A DNA stretch of 64,000 nucleotides from Pollutibacter soli (GTDB lineage Bacteria > Bacteroidota > Bacteroidia > Chitinophagales > Chitinophagaceae): NCBI GenBank assembly GCA_029269725.1, contig JARJHS010000005.1, forward strand, positions 62,001-126,000, written 5' to 3'. A program made the translations under genes and the position numbers. Position 1 is the first letter of the stretch; the number at the start of each line of letters is the position of its first letter. Below, in pieces: positions 27,792-36,299 of the stretch. The notes beneath the pieces were generated by a model. It worked only from the letters and a program-made list of their open reading frames with translations. It ran no database searches and was not told the DNA's origin.

Positions 27792-29655
27792 ACAGGTGTT
27801 TCCCGGGATACTCCCCAGAATCAAACACTACACGATTCAAGCGAACACCAACAACATAGGAAACTCTTGTTATCGCTACCATTTCCCACAGGTTACCGGC
27901 TATTGAATTATGCTCCGTCAGGGCCATCCTGTTGATAGCAAGAGAAGATTTCCGGGATCGGATTTGCCGCTCGCAGGAGCGTCCTGTGAAATTAATCGAA
28001 GCCTGTGTTTAATTGGCTATGAATTGTGCGAAATAATCACTGATAGAAGGCAGCGCTTTTGCACTTTGTGTAACAGGACGCTCCTACGGAGCGATGTGTT
28101 TGGCTAAAATTTCAACTATTTCCTACCATCAGGAAGCTCCGATGGAGCGGAGGAAAACCGAAAGAGCATCAACAATAAATGGTACACGAAATTTTGCTGG
28201 TGCCCGCCTGCAAGTTTGAAATTATACAGAGTTTTTATCTACCCGGCGAAACACCAACAAAGAACGCAATGTCCGGTTGGTGTTTCCCGCCTTCACTTAA
28301 AAGAGAAAAATGTAAAACGACTCCAGGAAACACTGACAACAATTGCAATCACGAAAATTTTGTTGGTGTTCGCCTGCGCAGTTCATATTTAAAATTTATT
28401 TCCGTGCCAGTTGACAAACCAACGACTTGAAAGATAATTGTAACCGCCACGTTTTTTTATAAGTAGTCAGGTTTTGCCTTTTGCTTCTTTAGGAGCATCC
28501 TGTTTGTAGAGAAAGAAGATTTCCGGGATCCGATTTGCCGCTCGCAGGAGCGTCCTGTGAAATTAATCGAAGCCTGTGTTTAATTGGCTATGAATTGTGC
28601 GAAATAATCACTGATAGAAGGCAACGCTTTTGCAGTTTGTGTAACAGGACGCTCCGATGGAGCGATGTGTTTGGCTAAAATTTCAACTATTTCCTACCAT
28701 CAGGAAGCTCCGATGGAGCGGAGGAAAATTGACAGCATCAACGACAGATGGTAACGAAAATTTGTTGGTGCTCGCCTGCAAGTTTGAAATTATACAAAGT
28801 TTTTATGTACCCGGCGAAACACCAACAAAGGGCGCAATGTCCGGTTGGTGTTTCCCGCCTTCACTTAAAAGAGAAAAATGTAAAACGACTCCAGGAAACA
28901 CTGACAACAATTGCAATCACGAAAATTTTGTTGGTGTTCCCCTACGCAGTTCATATTTAAAATTTATTTCCGTGCCAGTTGACAAACCTACGACTTGAAA
29001 GATAATTGTAACCGCCACGTTTTTTTATAAGTAGTCAGGTTTTGCCTTTTGCTTCTTTAGGAGCATCCTGTTTGTAGCGAAAGAGGATTTTAGGGATCCG
29101 GTTTGCCGCTCGCAGGAGCGTCCTGTGAAATTAATCGAAGCCTGTGTTTAATTGGCTATGAATTGTGCGAAATAATCATTGATAGAAGGCAGCGCTTTTG
29201 CACTTTGTGTAACGGGACGCTCCTACTGAGCGATGTGTTTGTCTCAAATTTCAAATATTTCCTACCATCAGGACGCTCCGATGGAGCGGAGGAAAATTGA
29301 CAGCATCAACGACAGATGGTAACGAAAATTTGTTGGTGCTCGCCTGCAAGTTTGAAATTATACAAAGTCTGTATTTATCCGGCGAAACGCCAATATGGTA
29401 ACCATTTGTTCCGAAGTTTTGTTGGTGTTCGCCTGTGCATGTTATTTTGATGAATTCTTTTGTTGGCCGGCGAAACACCAACGAAGGATGCAGTTTCCGT
29501 TGTTCGGTGTTTCCGGGCATCACTCGAAACAGTATGATTCAAAACGACTCCACGGAACACCAACAACATTATTAAACTAGAATGGCCGGTGTTCGCTTAC
29601 CGCATTACGATGATGAGTTGTTTTGTATTCCCGGCGAAACACCAACAAATAAGGG
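27792..29655. repeat. Cluster of ~70-bp hairpin units with GTTGGTGTTCGCC arms
   Basis: At least ten units share inverted arms, left TTGTTGGTGTTCGCC and right GGCGAAACACCAACAA, separated by 30-45 variable bases. Clear units are at 28193-28263, 28270-28343, 28357-28428, 28757-28828, 29412-29485, 29495-29570 and 29582-29650. The region between ankyrin and VOC genes (about 1.9 kb) holds no supported gene. Further units lie at 49484-49703, 53980-54495 and 55533-55695. Family name unknown. Confidence 0.8.
27920..29394. repeat. ~570-bp tandem repeat, 2.6 copies
   Basis: Copies begin near 27920, 28491 and 29060 (the word TTGCCGCTCGCAGGAGCG recurs with spacings of 571 and 568); the third stops after ~335 bases. 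Copies 2 and 3 share more changes with each other than with copy 1. Each copy contains an inverted pair AGGAGCGTCCTGT / ACAGGACGCTCCT ~90 bp apart and, in its second half, three of the GTTGGTGTT hairpin units. Open frames within copies are not conserved between them. Confidence 0.85.
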
Positions 29656-29661
29656 ATGGGT

Positions 29662-30024
29662 TTAGTGATCCGATTGCTCAATAAAATGCCAGCACACGCC
29701 GGCCTTATCAATAATATTCACTTCCAGCCCGTAAGTCTGTTTGGAAATATTTCCCATCCTGATGCCGTACTTTTCAGGAAGTTTTTTCTCAAGAACAGAC
29801 TTCCTGAAATCTTCTACACTGCTCACGATCACACTCACCATATAGTTTTGAGCAAATGATTCGTTTTCGTATTGCTGAAGAATGAATGTACAAGGACCAT
29901 ATCCCATCCCGGCATAATCTCCACCATCCCAGAGGATTTTAAAACCAAGTTCAACAAAGAATGCTTTTGCTGATTTAAAATCCTTTCCCGAAGGCACAAA
30001 TGGCGAGAGTGATAAAAATTCCAT
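29662..30024 (-). CDS. VOC (glyoxalase/bleomycin-resistance fold) family protein
   Basis: A 120-residue protein; ATG 30024 (or 30030) is preferred to the longer frame, whose first residues are not protein-like. The betaalpha-betabetabeta pattern of the VOC fold is visible: SLSPFVPSGKDFKSAKAFFV, LGFKILWDGGDYAGMGYG, FILQQYENESFAQNYMVSVI and GVCWHFIEQ. Metal ligands typical of true glyoxalases are not certain. Reaction unknown. It follows the DUF6157 gene on the same strand by ~70 bp. Confidence 0.8.
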   Translation of the reverse strand: MEFLSLSPFVPSGKDFKSAKAFFVELGFKILWDGGDYAGMGYGPCTFILQQYENESFAQNYMVSVIVSSVEDFRKSVLEKKLPEKYGIRMGNISKQTYGLEVNIIDKAGVCWHFIEQSDH

Positions 30025-30094
30025 GATCATTTTTGTATTCAAGACGATAAACGCTGAACTATCCAGTAAACTTTCCACCCTTGACTTTAAACAT

Positions 30095-30508
30095 TCAACC
30101 TTTCGAACTCCTCATCGCCTTTACTTTTACCAGCTTATTGTCATCAACCAGTTTTTTGTACTCCCCTGTCTCCGCACCATACAACGCAATTTTTCCATTG
30201 GCATCGCAATGTACACCCCACCCATATCTTTTCGTCAGCGGTGATGCCCGAAAACAAGCCTGGCCTTTTGAAAAAAACGCTTCTCTCGCTTTTTTCCTTT
30301 CAGATTTTGTGATTTGATTTCTAAGCGCATACACTTCAAACAACACATCATCAGAAGTGTATTTGTAAGGCGCCTTATGAATCATTTCAAACTGCAGATT
30401 GGCAATGGATTTTTTATCTCCCTTCACCGGCGGAATTTCTCCGGCAAGTGAAGGCGAATCATCCGCAATCATGATCAGGGTGTTTTGGTAACAGGTACTA
30501 TGAACCAT
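30095..30508 (-). CDS. DUF6157 family protein
   Basis: A 137-residue protein with the DUF6157 hallmarks: NTLIMIADDSPSLAGEIPP near the N-terminus, QFEMIHKAPYKYTSDDVLFE, and GQACFRASPLTKRYGWGVH. The family is cytoplasmic and of unknown function. The small basic C-terminus ends AMRSSKG. Part of a run of minus-strand genes from 32792 to 29662. Confidence 0.82.
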   Translation of the reverse strand: MVHSTCYQNTLIMIADDSPSLAGEIPPVKGDKKSIANLQFEMIHKAPYKYTSDDVLFEVYALRNQITKSERKKAREAFFSKGQACFRASPLTKRYGWGVHCDANGKIALYGAETGEYKKLVDDNKLVKVKAMRSSKG

Positions 30509-30693
30509 ATTACTAAGTTAGAGGTAAGGAGTGGGAATTGAACAGACAACCTGCCCTGCCTACCAGACAGGCAGTCTTTCGTTTCCCCGTATTCCGTATT
30601 CTGTGTTCTGTTTCATCCTCAATCGCCGGCTGTTCCTATTGCCTGCTTGCTATTGCCTATTGCCTCTCCTGTGTACCGTCTGCTGTCTTCTGT

Positions 30694-31290
30694 CTAGAAC
30701 ATAATCATTCCCAGCCTGATCTTCGGTGCATATTTCGGAGCTCCTTCAAAAGATCGGTCAGCCTGCCGTATGTGTCTGTCGATATGATAAATGAGAAACC
30801 TGAAAGTATCGCCCAACCGCAATTTTACCAGGTTGGAAATGGCAATTGATGTTTTTGTTTTGGTAAGATCTACCTGTGTAGCTTTTGCCAGAAGCGTTTT
30901 CAGCATTTCCAGTTGTTTGATAAACCTATCGATTGTCAGTACAGACAAATTACTTTCGGCTGGTCTTTTGTCTTTGGGAGTTTTCATTTTTTTGATTTTT
31001 CCGTTCCTGCCCAGCATCAGGTTGGCAAAATAATTTCCAATGATTCCGCTATGGAAAACAGTGCCGGGATTTCTGTGCGTACTGTTATCCATCCGTTTTT
31101 CTATTTCAGGGAGATAAAAATCGCCATAAAGATTCAGATGCTCGAGGCATTGGAGTATGCTCCAGGACTGCGCATCTTTTTTAAAGTTGAGTATTCTGAG
31201 ATCGTAGGTTTTAAAACGCTGTGCGGCTTCTATTGCGTCGTCAGTCATGCTGATGAGTTCTGTCAGTAATTCTCTGCTGTTGATTTGCAT
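30694..31290 (-). CDS. DinB-like four-helix protein
   Basis: A 198-residue protein; ATG 31290 is preferred to one 6 codons upstream because it begins MQINSRELLTELISM as in relatives. The DinB/YfiT fold is indicated by WSILQCLEHLNLYGDFYLPE (first His ligand in EHLN) and FLIYHIDRHIRQADR (two more His), which form the usual three-His metal site. The family includes thiol transferases and many members of unknown role. It lies 55 bp downstream of the Crp-like gene on the same strand, so co-regulation is likely. Confidence 0.85.
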   Translation of the reverse strand: MQINSRELLTELISMTDDAIEAAQRFKTYDLRILNFKKDAQSWSILQCLEHLNLYGDFYLPEIEKRMDNSTHRNPGTVFHSGIIGNYFANLMLGRNGKIKKMKTPKDKRPAESNLSVLTIDRFIKQLEMLKTLLAKATQVDLTKTKTSIAISNLVKLRLGDTFRFLIYHIDRHIRQADRSFEGAPKYAPKIRLGMIMF

Positions 31291-31345
31291 ATCTTTTAAT
31301 TTGTACAAATCTCCCCCGGGTTTTTCAGAATGTTCTTGATCGGGA

Positions 31346-31888
31346 TCAAGAATTCCGAAGCCGGCTCAATGTCTCAGGCGTCATGCGAAGATAGGAGGCA
31401 ATATACTTTAATGGTACTTCCTGGAATACATTCGGGCTTCTTTTTAATACCCGGTTGAGTCGTTCAGTAGGCGAAGCGATCAGCAGGTCGATTTCACGAT
31501 CTATTGTCTGCGTAACTAACCCTTCCAGCATTTTCGTGTAGCCCAGCAAGTTATCGCTACTTTGGCTGATCAGTTCCTCAATGTCATTCTTCGAAATCAT
31601 TCTAACTATTGTTTTTCGCAACGCTTCGATATAAAATTCTGAAGGCGCTTGTTTCAGATAGGAGCTAAGTGAATTGATAATTCCATTTTTATACCCAAGC
31701 CTTACCGTGTGTTCTTCGAATTCAGTGAGAAGCAAAACCCTTACCGCGCCTTCTTCAATCCAATACAGATTTCTTTCGACTTCGCCTTCTTTCAGAATAA
31801 ATTCACCTTTCTTAAATGTTTTCAGTTTCCCTTTCTGCTGAAAGGTCTGAATGAGCTGATCGAAAAAATTTGAATAATGAGCCGGCAA
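31346..31888 (-). CDS. Crp/Fnr family transcriptional regulator
   Basis: A 180-residue protein starting with TTG at 31888 (no better in-frame ATG). Residues ~20-115 form a cyclic-nucleotide-binding jelly roll (KKGEFILKEGEVERNLYWIE, then EEGAVRVLLL). The cAMP-pocket RxS motif is not evident, so the effector is open. The C-terminal winged helix is short: VPLKYIASYLRMTPETLSRL, the typical recognition helix of Bacteroidota Crp-like proteins. It probably controls itself and the DinB gene behind it. Confidence 0.88.
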   Translation of the reverse strand: MPAHYSNFFDQLIQTFQQKGKLKTFKKGEFILKEGEVERNLYWIEEGAVRVLLLTEFEEHTVRLGYKNGIINSLSSYLKQAPSEFYIEALRKTIVRMISKNDIEELISQSSDNLLGYTKMLEGLVTQTIDREIDLLIASPTERLNRVLKRSPNVFQEVPLKYIASYLRMTPETLSRLRNS

Positions 31889-31925
31889 TGGTTAAATAAA
31901 GTTATGAGGTTTCCAATTGGACAAG

Positions 31926-32792
31926 TTAGACATTTTCCAGGCTAAATCTTGTGGAATGATTTGCCTTTCGAAATGATGATGGATTAATACCCGTTAATTT
32001 TTTAAACAATTTATTAAAATAGGAAAGGCTTTCAAATCCCACTTCATAACATGCTTCTGATACTGTAATATCTTTCATTAATAAAGTTTTCGCCTGGGTA
32101 ATTCTATACTGGTTGACAAAATCAGTGAAAGTCATCTTTGTCTGCTTTTTAAAATACCTGCAAAATGCTGCAGTACTCAAATGGACGCAATCTGCAATTT
32201 CATTTACATCCGGTTTCTTATCATAGTTGAGATGAATATAATTGTATACCGATGCCATCCGTATCTTATCATCAAGAAAAATCTTTACACGTGTGTCACG
32301 GTCATTGAGTTGGATATAATCATTGGTTGATGCCAGCAATTGAAAAATTTCCAGCAGTGTTAGCATTTGTACAAATGCAGATTCTCCATTCATCGATTTT
32401 AATTTCTGAATTGCCCGTTCTTTCGCTGGTCCGAAAAAACTCAAACCGTAAATCGATTGCTTCATCATGTTTTCAATTGCCTCAAACTCGGGCGCAGTTT
32501 TAAATGCATCGCCTAAAAAATTTTCCCTGAACTGAACAACGATCTGGTGATAGTCTGTCTGAATACCGTAATCAAAATTGAGATGAGGAATATCCGGTCC
32601 GATCAATACAAGATCATCAGTTGTAAAGCTCGAAATATGCTGCCCTACGTGACGAATGCCTGTAATAGCTTCAACATACAGCAGTTCAATTTCAGGATGA
32701 TAGTGCCAGTAAAAGCTATTCCGCAGGCTGGGTGAAAAGATCTTAAACGACTGCCCCGGATTTAACGTGATGATTTCCTTCTGAATCTTCAT
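31926..32792 (-). CDS. AraC family transcriptional regulator with cupin sensor
   Basis: A 288-residue protein. The N-terminal cupin (FYWHYHPEIELLYVEAITGI, about 28-47) should bind a small ligand. The C-terminal ~100 residues hold two helix-turn-helix motifs: DVNEIADCVHLSTAAFCRYF and ITVSEACYEVGFESLSYFNK, ending KLTGINPSSFRK, the classic AraC signature. It is divergent from the phytanoyl-CoA dioxygenase-like gene (149 bp between starts), its likely target. Confidence 0.92.
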   Translation of the reverse strand: MKIQKEIITLNPGQSFKIFSPSLRNSFYWHYHPEIELLYVEAITGIRHVGQHISSFTTDDLVLIGPDIPHLNFDYGIQTDYHQIVVQFRENFLGDAFKTAPEFEAIENMMKQSIYGLSFFGPAKERAIQKLKSMNGESAFVQMLTLLEIFQLLASTNDYIQLNDRDTRVKIFLDDKIRMASVYNYIHLNYDKKPDVNEIADCVHLSTAAFCRYFKKQTKMTFTDFVNQYRITQAKTLLMKDITVSEACYEVGFESLSYFNKLFKKLTGINPSSFRKANHSTRFSLENV

Positions 32793-32940
32793 TACGATCC
32801 GATTTTTCTATAAATCTAAATTATCGGGTGGAATTTTAATTGAAATTGTCAATACAGAGCAAAAACTGGTCATTCAAAACGAAAAATGAAAATGCCAATG
32901 GTTTCATCTTTGTTTCATAATAATCAACAGTATTCTTCAT

Positions 32941-33912
32941 ATGGAGCAACAAACGATGGCAGCAACAATGGCCCCGGCAAATGCGCACAAAGACATCCCC
33001 GGGAACCCCTCCACTGCAAAGAGCAGCAAAGTGAAACTGAACGACAGAAGCAATGGAAGGCCGTTAAAAGTTTTGTCTGAAGCGGATTGGAGATTCTGGA
33101 TCAACAACGGATATATCGTTATCGGGAACGCTGTGCCGGAAGAACAGGTAAAACGTCTGGCTGATTTCCTTTGGGAGTTTGAAGAAAAAGACCCCAATGA
33201 TAAATCGACCTGGTATACAGCTCCACGTGCGGAAATGAAAATGAAAGAGCTCACTAATACAGGTATGGTAGAAGTGTATAATCATCAGTATCTGTGGGAT
33301 AATCGTCAGTTTCCAAAAGTGCATGATGCATTCAGTGACATCTGGGGGACAGAAAAACTTTGGGTAACGATTGATCGCGCAAATCTAAACCTGCCCATTC
33401 AGCCCGGTTTCGAGTACAAAGGGTTTATTCACTGGGATTATGATCCTGAAACCAAACCACAGAATGTACAGGGCGTTCTGGCTCTCGCCGATCAGAACGA
33501 CGAAAATATGGGAGGCTTTCAATGTATTCCTGAATTGTATCGCACCTACGAAACATGGAAACTAACGCAGCCGGACAACCGTGATCATTTTAAACCTGAT
33601 ACCACAGGTTTTGAAATAGTAAAAGTGAAAATGAATGCAGGCGATCTCCTCATCTTCAACAGTCTTCAACCGCACGGTATCAGGCCAAACAGGAGTGGAG
33701 ATAAAGTGAGGCTTGCGCAATACATTTCCATGATGCCCGCGGAGGAAGACAATGAAGAACTGCGTGAATGGAGAATCAGTTCCTGGAGAGATCGGAGGGC
33801 CCCGGAAGGTTATGCATTCCCCGGAGATCCCCGCAAATGGGAACAGACCAGATACGAAACCGCCGAACTATCTTCTCTGGGTAGAAAACTATTAGGAATC
33901 GACAGGTGGTGA
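32941..33912 (+). CDS. Phytanoyl-CoA dioxygenase (PhyH) family protein
   Basis: A 323-residue cytoplasmic Fe(II)/2-oxoglutarate dioxygenase. The iron ligands are visible as HWD in GFIHWDYDPETK and the distal His in SLQPHGIRPN, with Arg for 2-oxoglutarate in DKVRLAQY. The ~35-residue N-terminus is low-complexity (MAATMAPANAHKDIPG) and may be partly non-native; another ATG lies at residue 10. The substrate is not readable; family members hydroxylate lipids, ectoine or secondary metabolites. Divergent from an AraC regulator and followed by a good terminator, it is a single-gene unit. Confidence 0.9.
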   Translation: MEQQTMAATMAPANAHKDIPGNPSTAKSSKVKLNDRSNGRPLKVLSEADWRFWINNGYIVIGNAVPEEQVKRLADFLWEFEEKDPNDKSTWYTAPRAEMKMKELTNTGMVEVYNHQYLWDNRQFPKVHDAFSDIWGTEKLWVTIDRANLNLPIQPGFEYKGFIHWDYDPETKPQNVQGVLALADQNDENMGGFQCIPELYRTYETWKLTQPDNRDHFKPDTTGFEIVKVKMNAGDLLIFNSLQPHGIRPNRSGDKVRLAQYISMMPAEEDNEELREWRISSWRDRRAPEGYAFPGDPRKWEQTRYETAELSSLGRKLLGIDRW

Positions 33913-33946
33913 TCTGAAATACTTTGGGTTAAGAGGCATATGCAGT

Positions 33947-33978
33947 AAGCTGCTCTTTGGAGGAAGGGCAGCTTTTTT
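33947..33978 (+). terminator. Rho-independent terminator of the PhyH-like gene
   Basis: AAGCTGC (33947-33953) pairs with GCAGCTT (33968-33974) around a 14-nt loop, followed by a run of six T residues (33973-33978). It is 35 bp after the stop codon at 33912. Confidence 0.8.
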
Positions 33979-34047
33979 AGGCAGTCAACTCAAAACAATC
34001 ATCTAATTTTACTCAGTAAGATTTTGGTAATCCCTCCACCTGGTGTT

Positions 34048-35016
34048 ATGCGGATGCTGAATATTCTTAGAATCATACTTGCGCTTACCATTCTTTTCGC
34101 TGCGATATATTATTGGCGGCTCAGCAAAGGACACTATGACAACAGCACTTTTGTTATCAGCGAAGCAGCCAATCCCGTGATTAAAATTGTTGGCGACTAT
34201 TCAGGCCGTATCAATATTGATGATACTGCTGTGACAGTGGATGAATCCATACTTTTTGAAAGAGATTCGCTTGCATACCTGATCCAGCGCGAGATTCCTG
34301 CACTGCTGGGGAATGATGATATCTATTCTTACGATGAGAAAATTTCAAAACGTACCAGACTGAATTCTGTTGAAACAGAAAAGTATATTGAACGTTATCT
34401 GAAAGAATTAAAGGATCTGCGCTGGAATGAAAGCTCAGAAAAGAATGCAAAGAAATATTTCTTCAAACGAACCTCTGTACTTCCTTATACCATGGGCTTT
34501 GCTGAGAAAACAAAGCGACTGGCCATTCCCGTTCTGTTCAATAACGTGACTGATCTTCATCATCGACCAACAGGGTCAGGTTATTTTATCGTCAATGATT
34601 CTGTAGGGAAATTAACCTACGATGGTAATGTGGATTATATTCTTTCAGACAATTCAAAAGTAGTTCTCAGGGCAAACGAAGGGATCGTTGAACGCATTTT
34701 TCCGGAAGCCAGGAAAACGAGTTTGATTGATGAGCAATACAGTGATGTTTTTGTATTTGATCTTCATTCTATCGGCAGTTCACTCGATCAGACCCGGAAC
34801 GGAACAACAACTGTCAATGTCGAAATATTAAATCCCAGGTACAACAATCAACTCGGTCGCCTGATGCGCAACTGGTCGCCGGCGCAGGTGGCTATCTGGT
34901 CGATTGTTACGTTTCTTGCGCTATTTGCTGATAAGGTGAAAGAATTATTTTTCAAGCCTCTTGTCAATCGTGTATTTCAGAAAAAGCAGCAACCGGGCGG
35001 TGGCGTCAGCTATTAG
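34048..35016 (+). CDS. Hypothetical protein with N- and C-terminal membrane segments
   Basis: A 322-residue protein; ATG 34048 replaces a TTG 8 codons upstream because it leads straight into the membrane segment (ILRIILALTILFAAIYYW). A second segment lies near the C-terminus (AIWSIVTFLALFADKVKELF). The ~230 residues between are polar and probably periplasmic, mixed alpha/beta, with LDQTRNGTTTVNVEILNPR. No family recognised. The short cytoplasmic tail is basic and Gly-rich. No operon partner. Confidence 0.78.
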   Translation: MRMLNILRIILALTILFAAIYYWRLSKGHYDNSTFVISEAANPVIKIVGDYSGRINIDDTAVTVDESILFERDSLAYLIQREIPALLGNDDIYSYDEKISKRTRLNSVETEKYIERYLKELKDLRWNESSEKNAKKYFFKRTSVLPYTMGFAEKTKRLAIPVLFNNVTDLHHRPTGSGYFIVNDSVGKLTYDGNVDYILSDNSKVVLRANEGIVERIFPEARKTSLIDEQYSDVFVFDLHSIGSSLDQTRNGTTTVNVEILNPRYNNQLGRLMRNWSPAQVAIWSIVTFLALFADKVKELFFKPLVNRVFQKKQQPGGGVSY

Positions 35017-35130
35017 GTGGTGTGTAGTAGGCTATATGTGGTAAGTTAGCTTTTGCGATTAAAATCACATCTCAGGATTGCGAAGTATAGTACGCGAAGT
35101 AAATTCACAAACAGTTTAGGCTGTTTCCTG

Positions 35131-35176
35131 GTTTTTCATGTAGGGAAAAGGCACGCCTTTTACCTACATGAAAAAC
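35131..35176. repeat. Long near-perfect hairpin (46 bp)
   Basis: GTTTTTCATGTAGG (35131-35144) pairs with CCTACATGAAAAAC (35163-35176); after one mismatch AAAAGGC pairs with GCCTTTT around a central AC. Directly downstream AACGTC and GACGTT (35173-35194) could form a second small hairpin. The flanking T and A tracts would let it act as a terminator for both convergent genes. It could also be a small mobile repeat. Confidence 0.75.
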
Positions 35177-35269
35177 GTCAAAATTGGGACGTTTCTATTA
35201 CTACTCTCAACCGCCGGCTGTTACCCACTTATAACTTATAACTTATTATAACTTATACCCTACAACTTA

Positions 35270-35818
35270 TTACCTACTACCCCTCGTTTTCAAAACCGAA
35301 TCCTCAATCGGCCCTTTCAAGGCAACAATTGTATCGATCAGTTCATTTGGAAAAGTCATCGACAAAACATACTGCTGAACCTTCCAGTCATTTCCTTTTT
35401 TAACCAATACTCCAGATCCTCTGCAGAGTTTCATTTGTGTACTCAACAGCTCATCAAACCATGCCAGTCGTCCTGTACTATCGAAAAAAATGTTTCTTTC
35501 GACTGCGGTAAAATCCCAAGCTTTCCCTTTATCAAAAGCCGGTTTTGCCCATGCCATAAACGCCTTTTTGTCCCAGTTTTCTTTGGCATCTGTGCCGATG
35601 AATGTGGCATCATCGGTATAATAGCCGAAGTAATTATCATAATCGGCTCTGGCCGCAGCAGCATTGAATGAATCAAGCAATGAAATGATTTGCTGTTTCT
35701 CTTTATTCAGATCCGGTGCTGAAGAGGATGGGTTGTTATTGCACGATGTAACGATTACGAGGATAATAACCCAACAAAAATGCCAGCGGAAATCTTTTAT
35801 CAATTTCATTTTTTTCAT
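35270..35818 (-). CDS. SnoaL/NTF2-like lipoprotein
   Basis: A 182-residue protein; start at 35818 gives a basic N-region, a membrane-spanning stretch and the lipobox IVTSCNNN (lipid Cys near residue 26). The mature domain has the cone-shaped NTF2/SnoaL pattern: LLDSFNAAAARADYDNYFGY, YTDDATFIGTDAKENWDKKA, then RLAWFDELLST and KVQQYVLSMTF. Such domains are ketosteroid-isomerase-like and bind small ligands; no catalytic Asp-His pair is certain. The preceding VOC gene ends 29 bp upstream on the same strand. Confidence 0.85.
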   Translation of the reverse strand: MKKMKLIKDFRWHFCWVIILVIVTSCNNNPSSSAPDLNKEKQQIISLLDSFNAAAARADYDNYFGYYTDDATFIGTDAKENWDKKAFMAWAKPAFDKGKAWDFTAVERNIFFDSTGRLAWFDELLSTQMKLCRGSGVLVKKGNDWKVQQYVLSMTFPNELIDTIVALKGPIEDSVLKTRGSR

Positions 35819-35847
35819 TTCACGGAAGATAGAGAAAGAAATTATCA

Positions 35848-36228
35848 TCATGAGGATTGAACCGGCGAATATTTCACGATATCAATCCCGATTCCGTTGG
35901 GATCTGTAATGGCAAAATGACGATCACCCCACGGTTCATCACGAATTGGAACCGTAACCGGTATCTTCAATTTTATTTCCTGATATAAAGCATCTACATC
36001 ATCAACTTCAATAGTAAGATAAACCCCCTGTCCTCCGAATGGACTTTGAAAAATCGGTTGTTGCGTTGGATGTTCAGGTAACAAAAAGCTAATTTCCGCC
36101 TGATGATCCGGCGTATGCATCAGGAGATAAAATTCATTTTCAAAAGTAATTCCGAATCCCAGTACGTCAGTGTAAAATTTTTTTGTCTCTTCCATTTTAT
36201 TAGTGATAATTCCTGCATTCAGTTTCAT
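35848..36228 (-). CDS. VOC family protein (glyoxalase fold)
   Basis: A 126-residue protein; ATG 36228 is the natural start (MKLNAGIITNKMEETKKFYT). The fold is clear: KKFYTDVLGFGITFENEFYL, LMHTPDHQAEISFLLPEHP, GVYLTIEVDDVDALYQEIK and HFAITDPNGIGIDIVKY (last metal-side strand). Proteins of this kind sequester or modify small toxic compounds; substrate unknown. Its order with the AraC gene upstream (72 bp gap) suggests that regulator controls it. Confidence 0.87.
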   Translation of the reverse strand: MKLNAGIITNKMEETKKFYTDVLGFGITFENEFYLLMHTPDHQAEISFLLPEHPTQQPIFQSPFGGQGVYLTIEVDDVDALYQEIKLKIPVTVPIRDEPWGDRHFAITDPNGIGIDIVKYSPVQSS

Positions 36229-36299
36229 TTTTATGATTTTTATTCTGATACAAAATTGCATCAACCAGTGATGGAATCATTGTAAAAAACGGACAAATT

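Noticed and set aside
28657-28998. 113-aa frame in the tandem repeat
   Set aside because: The matching frame in copy 1 is only 83 aa and the copy-3 frame is different; the DNA hairpins, not the protein, are conserved.
27792-29655. CRISPR array
   Set aside because: Units are inverted pairs with unequal spacing and imperfect arms, no uniform direct repeats with unique spacers, and no cas genes nearby.
27792-29655. Integron attC array
   Set aside because: The GTTGGTG core does not fit the GTTRRRY site and there are no cassette genes or integrase.
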